Shown here one piece after another: positions 26,767-35,391 of a stretch of DNA of 64,000 nucleotides. Under the pieces are notes generated by a model, which saw only the letters and a program-made list of their open reading frames with translations, was not told where the DNA came from and did not search any database. Both the position numbers and the translations under genes were made by a program. The DNA is from Roseateles noduli (lineage in GTDB: Bacteria > Pseudomonadota > Gammaproteobacteria > Burkholderiales > Burkholderiaceae_C). Location: NCBI GenBank assembly GCA_002205125.1, contig NIOE01000008.1:124001-188000 (forward strand), read 5' to 3'. Position 1 is the stretch's first letter. The number at the start of each line of letters is the position of its first letter.

Positions 26767-29163
26767 TCAGTTGCGGACCGGCTTGCCGGTTTGCAGCATG
26801 CCCATGATGCGTTCCTGGGTCTTGGGGTGCTCGAGCAGGCTGCAGAAGTGCTTGCGCTCCAGCGACATCAGGTATTCCTCCGTCACCAGCGAGCCGGCTT
26901 CGACTTCGCCGCCGCAGACGACATCGGCAATCAGCGAGGCCAGGTGGAAGTCGTGCGCGCTGATGAAGCCGCCGTCACGCATGTTGGCCAGCTGAGCCTT
27001 GACGGTGGCGATGCCGGAACGGCCCGCGACCGGGAACTTGGCCTTGAGCGGGGCGCGGTAGCCGGAGTCGGCCATCGCCTTGGCCTGCGCCGTGGCGACG
27101 TGGAGCAGCTCGTCCTTGTTGGGGACGATGATGTCGCTGTCGAGCAGGTAGCCCAGCTTCTGCGCTTCCAGCGCGGAGGTCGCCACCTTGGCCATCGCGG
27201 CGTTGGTGAAGCCGTCCTTGAGGAAGGCGAAGATGTCCGCGTTGGCGTTGCCGGCCGAGGCCATCTCCGCCGCGCGACGCGCGATGTAGGTCAGGCCGCC
27301 GCCGCCGGGGATCAGGCCGACGCCCACTTCCACCAGGCCGACATAGGACTCCATGTGCGCGACGCGGCGGGCGCAATGCACCGCCAGTTCGCAGCCGCCG
27401 CCCAGCGCCAGGCCGCGCATCGCGGCGACGACCGGGACGTTGGCGTAACGCACGCGCAGCATCATGTCCTGCAGCTTCTTCTCTTCCGGCGCGATGCCCT
27501 TGGCACCCTTGCTCATGAAGACGGGCATCAGCGCCTCGAGGTTGGCACCGGCCGAGAACACGTCGTCCGGCGACCAGATGACCAGGCCCTTGTACTTGGC
27601 CTCGGCGATCTCGACGGCCTTGAGCAGGCCTTCGGTCACGGTCGGGCTGATGAGGTGCAGCTTGCAGTTGATCGAGGCGATCAGGACTTCGCCGTCCAGC
27701 GACCAGACGCGGACTTCCTCGTTCTTGAACTCTTCGGTGCCGGCCTTGAGCGGCTCGACGGCGCCTTCGCCGACCAGCGACTCGGGGAAGGCCTGGCGCT
27801 CATAGACCGGCAGCTTGGCGCGCGGCTTGAACTTGCCTTCGGCGGCGCTCCACGAGCCGTCCTTCGAGTGCACGCCGCCGTTCTCGGCGACCGGGCCTTC
27901 GAAGACCCAGGCGGGCAGCGGCGCGCTCGACAGCGTCTTGCCGGCGTCGATGTCGGCCTTGACCCACTCCGCGACCTGCTTCCAGCCGGCGGCTTGCCAC
28001 AGCTCGAACGGGCCCTGCTGCGAGCCGAAGCCCCAGCGCATGGCGAAGTCGATCTCGCGCGCGGTGTCGGCAACGGTGTCCAGGTGCACGGCCACGTACT
28101 GGAAGGAGTCGCGCAGGATGGACCACAGGAACTGCGCCTGCGGGTTGCTCGATTCGCGCAGCAGCTTGATGCGGTCGGCGGCCGGCTTCTTCAGCATGCG
28201 CGCGACGATCTCTTCGGCCTTGCCGCCGCCGGTCACGTACTCGCCGGTGGCGAAGTCCAGGCGCTGGATGTCCTTGCCGACCTTCTTGTAGAAGCCCGCG
28301 CCGGCCTTCTGGCCCAGCGCGCCCTTCTCGATCAGGCCCGCCAGCACCTTGGGCGTGGCGTAGGTCGAGTAGAAGGGGTCGTCCTTCAGGTTGTCCTGCA
28401 TCGTCTTGACGACGTGCGCCATCGTGTCCAGGCCCACCACGTCCGCGGTGCGGAAGGTGCCCGAGGAGGCGCGGCCCAGCTTCTTGCCGGTCAGGTCGTC
28501 GACGACGTCGACGGACAGGCCGAACTTCTCGGCCTCGATCATCGTGGCCATCATGCCGGCGATGCCGACGCGGTTGGCGACGAAGTTGGGCGTGTCGTTG
28601 GCGCGCACGACGCCCTTGCCCACGGCCGAGGTCACGAAGCTTTCCAGCTGATCGATGACTTCAGGATTGGTCGTCGGCGTGTTGATCAGCTCGACGAGGT
28701 ACATGTACCGCGGCGGGTTGAAGAAGTGGATGCCGCAGAAGCGCGGCTTGATCGATTCCGGCAGGACTTCCGACAGCTTGGTGATCGACAGGCCGGACGT
28801 GTTGGACGCCACGATCGCATGCGGCGCGATGAACGGCGCGATCTTGGTGTACAGGTCCAGCTTCCAGTCCATGCGCTCGGCGATAGCCTCGATGATCAGG
28901 TCGCAATCCTTGAGCAGGTCGAGGTGCTCTTCGTAGTTGGCCTGCTGGATCAGCGCGGCGTTCTCGGCCACGCCCAGCGGCGCCGGCTTGAGCTTCTTCA
29001 GCCCCTCGACGGCCTTGGTCACGATGCCGTTCTTCGGGCCTTCCTTGGCGGGCAGGTCGAACAGCACGACCGGCACCTTCACGTTGACCAGATGGGCGGC
29101 GATCTGCGCGCCCATCACGCCGGCGCCGAGCACGGCGACCTTGCGAACTTGGAATCGACTCAT
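26767..29163 (-). CDS. fadB: bifunctional 3-hydroxyacyl-CoA dehydrogenase/enoyl-CoA hydratase
   Basis: This 798-residue protein covers the hydration and second oxidation steps of beta-oxidation. Its NAD-binding dehydrogenase half is N-terminal (VAVLGAGVMGAQIAAHL at residue 10, FCGIHFFNPPRYMYLVELI further on). The crotonase half is C-terminal (DDVFSAGANLEALM, ALGGGCELAVHCAR and VEVGVGLIPGGGG with both hydratase Glu residues). This order is the reverse of E. coli FadB, where the hydratase comes first, and is the common form in beta- and some gammaproteobacteria. The ATG at 29163 has GGAG five bases upstream and is preferred over the one at 29181. Confidence 0.93.
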   Translation of the reverse strand: MSRFQVRKVAVLGAGVMGAQIAAHLVNVKVPVVLFDLPAKEGPKNGIVTKAVEGLKKLKPAPLGVAENAALIQQANYEEHLDLLKDCDLIIEAIAERMDWKLDLYTKIAPFIAPHAIVASNTSGLSITKLSEVLPESIKPRFCGIHFFNPPRYMYLVELINTPTTNPEVIDQLESFVTSAVGKGVVRANDTPNFVANRVGIAGMMATMIEAEKFGLSVDVVDDLTGKKLGRASSGTFRTADVVGLDTMAHVVKTMQDNLKDDPFYSTYATPKVLAGLIEKGALGQKAGAGFYKKVGKDIQRLDFATGEYVTGGGKAEEIVARMLKKPAADRIKLLRESSNPQAQFLWSILRDSFQYVAVHLDTVADTAREIDFAMRWGFGSQQGPFELWQAAGWKQVAEWVKADIDAGKTLSSAPLPAWVFEGPVAENGGVHSKDGSWSAAEGKFKPRAKLPVYERQAFPESLVGEGAVEPLKAGTEEFKNEEVRVWSLDGEVLIASINCKLHLISPTVTEGLLKAVEIAEAKYKGLVIWSPDDVFSAGANLEALMPVFMSKGAKGIAPEEKKLQDMMLRVRYANVPVVAAMRGLALGGGCELAVHCARRVAHMESYVGLVEVGVGLIPGGGGLTYIARRAAEMASAGNANADIFAFLKDGFTNAAMAKVATSALEAQKLGYLLDSDIIVPNKDELLHVATAQAKAMADSGYRAPLKAKFPVAGRSGIATVKAQLANMRDGGFISAHDFHLASLIADVVCGGEVEAGSLVTEEYLMSLERKHFCSLLEHPKTQERIMGMLQTGKPVRN

Positions 29164-29277
29164 GGTTTCTCCAATGAACATCCCGAGGATGTAGGAATGT
29201 GGTTTGTACGAGGCGCCTGTGACGGAACTGGTGACGGCGCTTGGTTCAATGCTTGATTCGTCGCGAATCCCGACACG

Positions 29278-29751
29278 TCATTCGACGCGGATCCAGGTCT
29301 GCGTGCGGCCCAGCATCGGCATGCCGATGAAACCGCGGACCTCCAGCTTCTTGCCTCCGTCGACCGGACGCAAGCGGACGCGATAGACCTTGCCGTTGCC
29401 CGGGTCGAGGATGTCGCCGCCGTCCCAGAGCGCGGCGTCGCCGGTGTTCTTCTTGACGCCGCGCAGGATGGTCAGGCCGAGGATGGGCTGGCCCTTGCGC
29501 TCGTCGCTGCATTCGTCGCACTTGGCGTCCTGCTTGCCGGCGTCGGTGATCTTCTCGATCTTGCCGGAGAGCACGCCGTTGGTCTCGCTGATGCGGACCG
29601 TCGAGCGCTCCTGCTTGGTGTCGTCGTCGATGGTCTTCCAGACGCCCACGGGGGTGGTGACCGTCGCGGCGGGGGCCGAGGCCTGCGCGAGCGCGAGATT
29701 GGCGGACATGCCGAGGCCCAGGGCGACGGCGGTGGCGAACAGCGGTTTCAT
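29278..29751 (-). CDS. exported DUF2147 protein
   Basis: This small periplasmic protein of 157 residues has a signal peptide (MKPLFATAVALGLGMSANLA, cleavage near ALAQA) and a single DUF2147 domain. It opens with GVWKTIDDDTKQERSTVRIS, has a central KCDECSDERKGQPILGL and ends FIGMPMLGRTQTWIRV. DUF2147 proteins are beta-barrel-like and of unknown function, often found next to beta-oxidation genes in Burkholderiales. The Cys pair in KCDEC could form a disulfide. It is inserted between acyl-CoA dehydrogenase and fadB, so it is probably coexpressed with them. Confidence 0.88.
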   Translation of the reverse strand: MKPLFATAVALGLGMSANLALAQASAPAATVTTPVGVWKTIDDDTKQERSTVRISETNGVLSGKIEKITDAGKQDAKCDECSDERKGQPILGLTILRGVKKNTGDAALWDGGDILDPGNGKVYRVRLRPVDGGKKLEVRGFIGMPMLGRTQTWIRVE

Positions 29752-29843
29752 CGTGTCTCTCTCCGGTTTTTATGGAATGCGGGTGGCGACGTCTGCCGGT
29801 GAACGCGGGCGCCCCGCTCGAGGGGGCGCCCGTGACGCTGTCC

Positions 29844-31634
29844 TTAGAACAGCGCCTCGTCCATTTCCATCAGCGGGTTCAGACCGGCACGCGCGGTGCG
29901 GATCAGGCTCGCGGTCTCGGGCAGCAGCTTGGCGAAGTAGAAGCGCGCGGTCGCCAGCTTGGCGGTGTAGAACGGATCGCCCGAGTCCTTCTTTTCCAGC
30001 GCCAGCTTGGCCATGCGCGCCCACATGTAGGCGAAGCACAGGTGACCGACGACGCGCAGGTAGTCCACCGCGGCGGCGCCGACTTCATCGGGGTTCTGGA
30101 AGGCCTTCATGCCGATCTCGGTGGTCAGCTTGGTGACCTTGTCGCCGATGTCGGCCAGCGGGTTGATGAACTCCTGCATCGCTTCGCTGGTGCCCTCTTC
30201 CTCGACGAACTCGGCGATCTTCTTACCGAACTTCTTCAGCGTCGCGCCGTTGTTGCCCAGGATCTTGCGGCCCAGCAGGTCCAGCGACTGCACGGTGTTC
30301 GTGCCTTCGTAGGTCATGTTGATGCGCGAGTCGCGCACGAACTGCTCCATGCCCCATTCGTGGATGTAGCCGTGGCCGCCGAAGACCTGCATGCAGTGCG
30401 AGGTGGCGATCCAGGCGTTGTCCGAGATGAAGGCCTTGATGATGGGCGTCAGCAGGGCGACTTCGTCCTCGCAGGCCTTGGCCTCGTCGGCGTCGTCGCT
30501 GGCCAGCGCCTTGTCCAGCTGCAGCGCGGTGTAGGCCGACAGGGCACGACCGCCTTCGGCGTAGGCGCGCGCGGTCAGCAGCATCTTGCGGACGTCGGGG
30601 TGCACGATGATCGGATCGGCCGGCTTGTCCGGCGACTTCGGACCCGACAGGGCGCGCATCTGGATGCGGTCCTTGGCGTAGACGACGGCGTTCTGGTACG
30701 CGACTTCGGTCAGGCCCAGCGACTGGTTGCCCACGCCCAGGCGGGCGGCGTTCATCATGACGAACATCGCCTGCAGGCCCTTGTGCGGCTGGCCGACCAG
30801 CGTGCCGACGGCGCCGTCCAGCACGATCTGCGCGGTGGCGTTGCCGTGGATGCCCATCTTGTGTTCCAGGCCGCCGCAGTAGACCGGGTTGCGCTCGCCC
30901 AGCGAGCCGTCGGCCTTGACGTTGAACTTGGGCACGACGAACAGCGAGATGCCCTTGGAGCCTTGCGGCGCGTCCGGCAGGCGCGCCAGCACCAGGTGGA
31001 TGATGTTCTCGGCCAGGTCGTGCTCGCCGGCGGAGATGAAGATCTTCTGGCCGGTGATCTTGTACGAGCCGTCGGCCTGCGGTTCGGCCTTGGCGCGCAG
31101 CAGGCCCAGGTCGGTGCCGCAATGCGGTTCGGTCAGGCACATGGTGCCGGTCCACACGCCCGAGGTCAGCTTGGGCAGGTAGGTGGCCTTCTGCTCCGGC
31201 GTGCCGTGCGCGTGCAGCGCCTCATACGCGCCGTGGCTCAGGCCGGGGTACATGGTCCAGGCCTGGTTGGCCGAGTTCATCATCTCGTACATGAACTGGT
31301 TGAGCAGGACCGGCAGGCCCTGGCCGCCGAATTCCGGATCGCACGACAGCGCGGGCCAGCCGCCTTCGACGTACTGCGCGTAGGCTTCCTTGAAGCCGTT
31401 GGGCGCCTTGACCTCGTGCGTGGTCTTGTCCAGCGTGCAACCTTCCTGGTCGCCCGACAGGTTGATCGGGGTCAGGACTTCCGAGGCGAACTTGCCGCCC
31501 TCTTCCAGCACCGCGTTGATGGTGTCCTCGTCGATCTCGGCATGCGCGGGCAGCAGCTTCAGCTCGTCGACCGCGTGCAGCAGCTCGTGCAGCACGAACT
31601 GCATGTCGCGCAGGGGCGGGTTGTACTGGGGCAT
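29844..31634 (-). CDS. acyl-CoA dehydrogenase (FadE/DmdC-like long form)
   Basis: This flavoprotein of 596 residues introduces the first double bond in acyl-CoA. It belongs to the long class with an extra N-terminal acyl-CoA dehydrogenase segment (MPQYNPPLRDMQFVLHELLH) and a C-terminal extension of about 120 residues. FAD/substrate motifs include TGTMCLTEPHCGTDLGLL and GQKIFISAGEHDLAENI. The catalytic Glu stands in INMTYEGTNTVQSLDLLGRK. The sequence runs with a TetR regulator just upstream and fadBA downstream. Relatives include DmdC and long-chain dehydrogenases; chain-length preference is unknown. Confidence 0.92.
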   Translation of the reverse strand: MPQYNPPLRDMQFVLHELLHAVDELKLLPAHAEIDEDTINAVLEEGGKFASEVLTPINLSGDQEGCTLDKTTHEVKAPNGFKEAYAQYVEGGWPALSCDPEFGGQGLPVLLNQFMYEMMNSANQAWTMYPGLSHGAYEALHAHGTPEQKATYLPKLTSGVWTGTMCLTEPHCGTDLGLLRAKAEPQADGSYKITGQKIFISAGEHDLAENIIHLVLARLPDAPQGSKGISLFVVPKFNVKADGSLGERNPVYCGGLEHKMGIHGNATAQIVLDGAVGTLVGQPHKGLQAMFVMMNAARLGVGNQSLGLTEVAYQNAVVYAKDRIQMRALSGPKSPDKPADPIIVHPDVRKMLLTARAYAEGGRALSAYTALQLDKALASDDADEAKACEDEVALLTPIIKAFISDNAWIATSHCMQVFGGHGYIHEWGMEQFVRDSRINMTYEGTNTVQSLDLLGRKILGNNGATLKKFGKKIAEFVEEEGTSEAMQEFINPLADIGDKVTKLTTEIGMKAFQNPDEVGAAAVDYLRVVGHLCFAYMWARMAKLALEKKDSGDPFYTAKLATARFYFAKLLPETASLIRTARAGLNPLMEMDEALF

Positions 31635-31700
31635 GGGGACTCTCCTGAGGAATGGTTCTATGAAAAGGATCGGAAGGCGATCGAAAGTGTCCCGCCCCGC

Positions 31701-32465
31701 TCAGGCGCGCTTGCGGCCGGGAACCGCAGTTCCTGCAGCAGCGGCGGTGGCGGGATGAGGAAGGGTCTGCCGCGTCTCGGCGTCGGCCTTGCGGCCGGCC
31801 GGCGTGGCGAAGCTGCCGAGGATGCGCTCCAGGCCTGTGCGGGCCCGGGCCAGCGCGCCGTCGCTGCGCAGGAAACGCGCGTCGTGATGCAGCGAGAGGA
31901 TCAGGCCGTGCATCTCGAAGAGCACCTGGTCCGGATCGGCGTCCGGCGCCAGGTGGCCGACTTCCTGCGCCAGCAGGATGGCCTTGCGGATGGCGGCGTG
32001 CCAGTCGCGCACCATGCCGACCAGCGCGTCGCGCACCGGACCGGGCCGGTCGTCGAATTCGACCGCGCCGCTGATGTAGATGCAGCCGGAGTCGACTTCG
32101 ACCGAGGTGCGATGCACCCAGCGCTCGAACAGCGCGCGCAGGCGCGGCAGGCCGCGCGGCTGGCGGATCGCGGTGTAGAAGACTTCCTCTTCGAACTTGG
32201 CGTGGTACTCGCGCACCACGGCGATCTGCAGTTCCTCGCGCGAGCCGAAATGGGCGAAGACACCGGACTTGCTCATCTTCGTCACATCGGCGAGCGCGCC
32301 GATGGACAGCCCCTCCAGCCCCATGTGCGAGGCGAGACCCAGCGCGGCGTCGAGGATCGCGGCTCGGGTCTGGGCGCCCTTTTGCAGCGAGCGCGAGCCG
32401 CTGCGCGACGAGGCGATCGGCTTGGCGCCCGCAGGCTTGGCGGAGGTGAAGGAGGAGGTGGACAC
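31701..32465 (-). CDS. TetR-family regulator of the beta-oxidation genes
   Basis: This regulator of 254 residues from the GTG at 32465 starts with a basic Ser-rich tail. The TetR helix-turn-helix follows: TRAAILDAALGLASHMGLEG, then SIGALADVTKMSKSGVFAHF with the recognition helix. The ligand domain has one Cys (SGCIYISG). The C-terminus is an unstructured Ala/Pro/Arg tail. It is the first gene of the acyl-CoA dehydrogenase block on the minus strand, and a perfect palindromic site lies 20-32 bases upstream of its start, so acyl-CoA-responsive repression of itself and probably of the operon is likely. Open frame continues upstream of the operator, but that is not coding. Confidence 0.88.
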   Translation of the reverse strand: MSTSSFTSAKPAGAKPIASSRSGSRSLQKGAQTRAAILDAALGLASHMGLEGLSIGALADVTKMSKSGVFAHFGSREELQIAVVREYHAKFEEEVFYTAIRQPRGLPRLRALFERWVHRTSVEVDSGCIYISGAVEFDDRPGPVRDALVGMVRDWHAAIRKAILLAQEVGHLAPDADPDQVLFEMHGLILSLHHDARFLRSDGALARARTGLERILGSFATPAGRKADAETRQTLPHPATAAAAGTAVPGRKRA

Positions 32466-32485
32466 GGTGCCCGGAATAATAAAAC

Positions 32486-32497
32486 GAACGATCGTTC
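32486..32497. promoter_or_regulatory. palindromic TetR operator
   Basis: GAACGATCGTTC is a perfect 12-base palindrome, flanked by A/T-rich runs on both sides in a GC-rich genome. It lies just upstream of the tetR-type start codon, and a TATTAT-like -10 element sits between it and the gene. Symmetric sites of this shape are typical for TetR regulators of fatty-acid genes. The most likely ligand protein is the adjacent regulator. Confidence 0.75.
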
Positions 32498-32542
32498 TAT
32501 TTTGAGCAGTTCCGGCCCGGAAACGCAATCCTTGACCACCCC

Positions 32543-32566
32543 TTTTTAGTGATGACCGACTAAAAA
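32543..32566. promoter_or_regulatory. AT-rich 8-base inverted repeat upstream of the chemosensory cluster
   Basis: TTTTTAGT (32543-32550) and ACTAAAAA (32559-32566) form a perfect inverted repeat around eight bases. It lies in the 245-base divergent region between the TetR gene and the first cheW-type gene, which otherwise shows no gene. It may be an operator or the AT-rich part of a promoter of either unit. Confidence 0.45.
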
Positions 32567-32710
32567 ACTTCCCCGGGTTTACCCGCACCCGTGAGTGCCG
32601 ACTTCTCTGCGACGCTGGGTCACCGGCCGGACGCGGGCGCCTGAGTGACCTTGGGCGATGCGGGCCCGCCGGATGCCGGCATAGACTGGCACAAACAGGG
32701 AGCCAGAAGA

Positions 32711-33310
32711 ATGCACAAGCCATCGAATGGCGCGATGGGCGTGAATGGCGCAAGCGGCACGGTGGGCCCGGTTGGCACGGCCGGCGCGGCTGGCGCGGCT
32801 GGCGCGATCGGCGTCCTCCGGGTACTGGTGTGCCGGGTGCAGTCCCGGCTGTGCGGCCTGCCCCTGGACGCCGTCGAGGAGACCCTGCGCCCGCAGCCCC
32901 TGCGCCCGCTGGTGTCGCCGGTCGTCCATGTGCCGGGTCTGGCGCGCATCCGCGGCGACTGGGTGCCGGTCGTCGACCTGACCGGACTGCTCGGCCTGGC
33001 CCCCGTCGCGGGCGCCAGCCAGGCGCGCCGCTATGTGGTCGTGCGCGCCGGCGAACGCCGCGTCGCGCTGGCCGTGACCGAGGTGCTCGGCCTGCAAGCC
33101 CTTCCCGCCGACGGCGTCCGCGCCCTGCCCCCGCTGCTGCGGGATCGCGAACACGGCGCCATCGCCGCGCTGGCCGAGCGCGACGACGACCTGATCGCCG
33201 TCCTCGACCAGGCCCGGCTGCTGCCGGCGGACTCGCTGGCCTCGCTGCACGACGTCGCCGGTCCGGCCGGCGAGACCCCGTCGCCGCCTCGCGCAGAGGC
33301 GGGCCCATGA
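32711..33310 (+). CDS. CheW-like adaptor with collagen-like N-terminal tail
   Basis: This CheW-domain scaffold of 199 residues links receptor and CheA. The fold begins near residue 36 (LRVLVCRVQSRLCGLPLDAV) and contains VHVPGLARIRGDWVPVVDLT, the usual CheW core. Residues 7-33 are nine uninterrupted Gly-X-Y triplets, a collagen-like pattern not normal for CheW. The ATG at 32711 is used; an in-frame ATG at 32735 could start inside the repeat. Its stop overlaps the next gene by ATGA, opening an eight-gene run. By position it corresponds to one of the two Wsp-type CheW proteins. Confidence 0.85.
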   Translation: MHKPSNGAMGVNGASGTVGPVGTAGAAGAAGAIGVLRVLVCRVQSRLCGLPLDAVEETLRPQPLRPLVSPVVHVPGLARIRGDWVPVVDLTGLLGLAPVAGASQARRYVVVRAGERRVALAVTEVLGLQALPADGVRALPPLLRDREHGAIAALAERDDDLIAVLDQARLLPADSLASLHDVAGPAGETPSPPRAEAGP

Positions 33311-34836
33311 CGCGCGCCGCGCAGGCTGCCATCGACTTCTCCGCGTTGCTGCCGCGGCTGCGCGCGCTGCTCGCCGCCCGGCTCGGGCTTCACTTCGACG
33401 AACGGCAGGATGACCGGCTCACCGCGGCGCTCATGCGCGTCGCGGGGCCGGTCAGCCCAGAGCGCTTCCTCGACCAGATGGAGCTGGCGCCCACGCGCGC
33501 CCGGCTCGACGCGCTGGCGGCGGAACTGACCGTCGGCGAAACCTTCTTCTTCCGGCATGCGGAGCAGTTCGACGCGCTGCGTTTCGACCTGCTGCCGGCC
33601 ATGGTGCGCAGCCTGTCGGACGCCGCGCAGGCGGCATCGGGAAGTTCCACCTCACAGGTCGGCGGGCCATATGGCGGACAGCTCGGCGGCCCGGGACGGC
33701 GCCTGCGGGCGCTGTCCGCCGGCTGCGCCAGCGGCGAGGAGGCCTACACCCTCGCGATCACGCTGCATCGCGCCGGCCTGCAGGCGCAGGGCATCGACTG
33801 GGGCGTGCTCGCGGTCGACCTGAACCCGGCCGCGCTGGCGCGCGCAGCGGCGGCCCGCTACGGCGAATGGAGCCTGCGCGCGACGCCGCAGGATCAGCGG
33901 GACTTCTGGTTCCACCGGGTCGAGCCCGGCGTGTGGACGCCGCTGCCGGCGATCCGCGAGCGCGTGCGCTTTGCGCAGCGCAATCTCGGTCAACCCGACG
34001 CGCTGTTCTGGGCGCCCGGCAGTTTCGACATCATCTTCTGCCGCAACGTGCTGATCTACTTCGAGCCCCAGGCGCTGCGCCAGGCGATCCGCAACCTGAC
34101 CGGCGCGCTGGCGCCGGGCGGCGCGCTCTTCCTGGGCCATGCGGAGACCCTGCGCGGCAAGGACGTGGCGCAGGAAGCCGGTCTGGTGCTGCGGCAGGCG
34201 CACGGCTGCTTCTTCTACCGGCGCGAGACGCCCGAGAACGCCCGCGCCTGGCCCTTGGCATGGTCTGCAGCAGCCGCCACGGCCTCCGAGCCGGACGCCG
34301 GCACCGGCGTCCGCGCGAGTGGCAGTGCTGCCGGCATCGCCCCGCCCGGCGATGTCTCTTCCGGATGGACCTCGGACGCGGACGGGACGGCGACGTCCCT
34401 GGCCACCACCGGACCCGACGGCGACGCCGACCAGGCGCTGCTCGACGAAGCCCTGCATCTGATCGAAGCCGGTGAGGTGGAGGACGGCCTGCGCCTCTGC
34501 GCGCGGCTGATCACACCCGGCACGCCGGCGGCGCTGCAGGCCGAGGGCCTGTTCCTGCACGGCCTGGCGATGGAGGAACGCGGCCAGTTGCCCGCCGCCG
34601 AATGGCACCACCAGCGCGCCGCGGCGAAGGACGCCACCTTCGCGCTGCCGCACCTGCGGCTGGGCCTGCTCGCGCGACGCCGGGGCGAGATCATCGCCGC
34701 GCGCCGCGAGTTGCGCCGTGCGCTGGAGCTGCTCGACGACGAATCGACCGGACGCCTGCGCCGCTTCGGCGGCGGCTTCGACCGCGACGACCTGCGGCGC
34801 CTGTGCCGCGACGAGATGCAGGAGACCCGCGCATGA
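33307..34836 (+). CDS. CheR-type protein-glutamate methyltransferase with TPR tail
   Basis: This enzyme transfers methyl groups from S-adenosylmethionine to receptor glutamates. It has 509 residues: an N-terminal helical domain, then the CheR motifs GETFFFRHAEQFDALRF and SAGCASGEEAYTLAI (AdoMet loop), and FDIIFCRNVLIYFEPQALRQ. A low-complexity linker (about residues 315-370) leads to C-terminal TPR-like helices (EALHLIEAGEVEDGLRLCAR to RELRRALELLDDES). A TPR-bearing CheR is a mark of alternative chemosensory systems such as WspC. It overlaps both neighbours by ATGA. Confidence 0.92.
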   Translation: MTRAAQAAIDFSALLPRLRALLAARLGLHFDERQDDRLTAALMRVAGPVSPERFLDQMELAPTRARLDALAAELTVGETFFFRHAEQFDALRFDLLPAMVRSLSDAAQAASGSSTSQVGGPYGGQLGGPGRRLRALSAGCASGEEAYTLAITLHRAGLQAQGIDWGVLAVDLNPAALARAAAARYGEWSLRATPQDQRDFWFHRVEPGVWTPLPAIRERVRFAQRNLGQPDALFWAPGSFDIIFCRNVLIYFEPQALRQAIRNLTGALAPGGALFLGHAETLRGKDVAQEAGLVLRQAHGCFFYRRETPENARAWPLAWSAAAATASEPDAGTGVRASGSAAGIAPPGDVSSGWTSDADGTATSLATTGPDGDADQALLDEALHLIEAGEVEDGLRLCARLITPGTPAALQAEGLFLHGLAMEERGQLPAAEWHHQRAAAKDATFALPHLRLGLLARRRGEIIAARRELRRALELLDDESTGRLRRFGGGFDRDDLRRLCRDEMQETRA

Positions 34837-35375
34837 CGCAAGCGTCCCGCGAGCTGCTCGCCGAATGGCGCGAGGCCTTCGACCGCTCCTTCGGCGAACC
34901 CCGCCGCCACGCCGACGACGAGGCGGTGCTGGACGTGCTGGGCATACGGATTGCCGGGGCCCCGTTCGCCCTGAACTTGGCCGACCTGGCCGGACTCACA
35001 CCCGCCATGCCCGCCGCCCCCTATCCCGCCGCCGCCCCCGGGCTGCTCGGACTCGCCGGTCACCAGGGCCAGGTCTTGCCGCTGTACGACCTGCAGGCGC
35101 TGATCGGTCGCGGCCACGCGGGCGACGTGCGCTGGTGGGCGATCGCCCGCGCCGCGCCGCTGGCGCTGGCCTTCGAGGGATTCGACGGGCAATGGCGGCT
35201 CGCCGCCGGCGACCGGCTGCAGCAGAACGACGCCGCCGGCACCGGCTGGGCCGTGCGCTGCGGGGGCGCGCTGCGCCCGCTGATCGAGCTCGACGGCCTG
35301 ATCGCGGCCGTCACCGCGAACTCGACGACCACATCGACATCGATGACAACAAACGCCGGCGCCGCCGGCCGATGA
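34833..35375 (+). CDS. second CheW-like adaptor
   Basis: This is a 180-residue CheW domain protein. The core is visible as LDVLGIRIAGAPFALNLADL and GLLGLAGHQGQVLPLYDLQA, followed by WWAIARAAPLALAFEGFDGQ. Sequence identity to the first CheW-type protein is low, as with the WspB/WspD pair. A Thr-rich tail (TTTSTSMTTN) ends the protein. The ATG lies in the ATGA overlap with the cheR-type gene, and the receptor gene follows after 16 bases. Confidence 0.85.
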   Translation: MTQASRELLAEWREAFDRSFGEPRRHADDEAVLDVLGIRIAGAPFALNLADLAGLTPAMPAAPYPAAAPGLLGLAGHQGQVLPLYDLQALIGRGHAGDVRWWAIARAAPLALAFEGFDGQWRLAAGDRLQQNDAAGTGWAVRCGGALRPLIELDGLIAAVTANSTTTSTSMTTNAGAAGR

Positions 35376-35391
35376 CAGGGAGACCCGTGCC

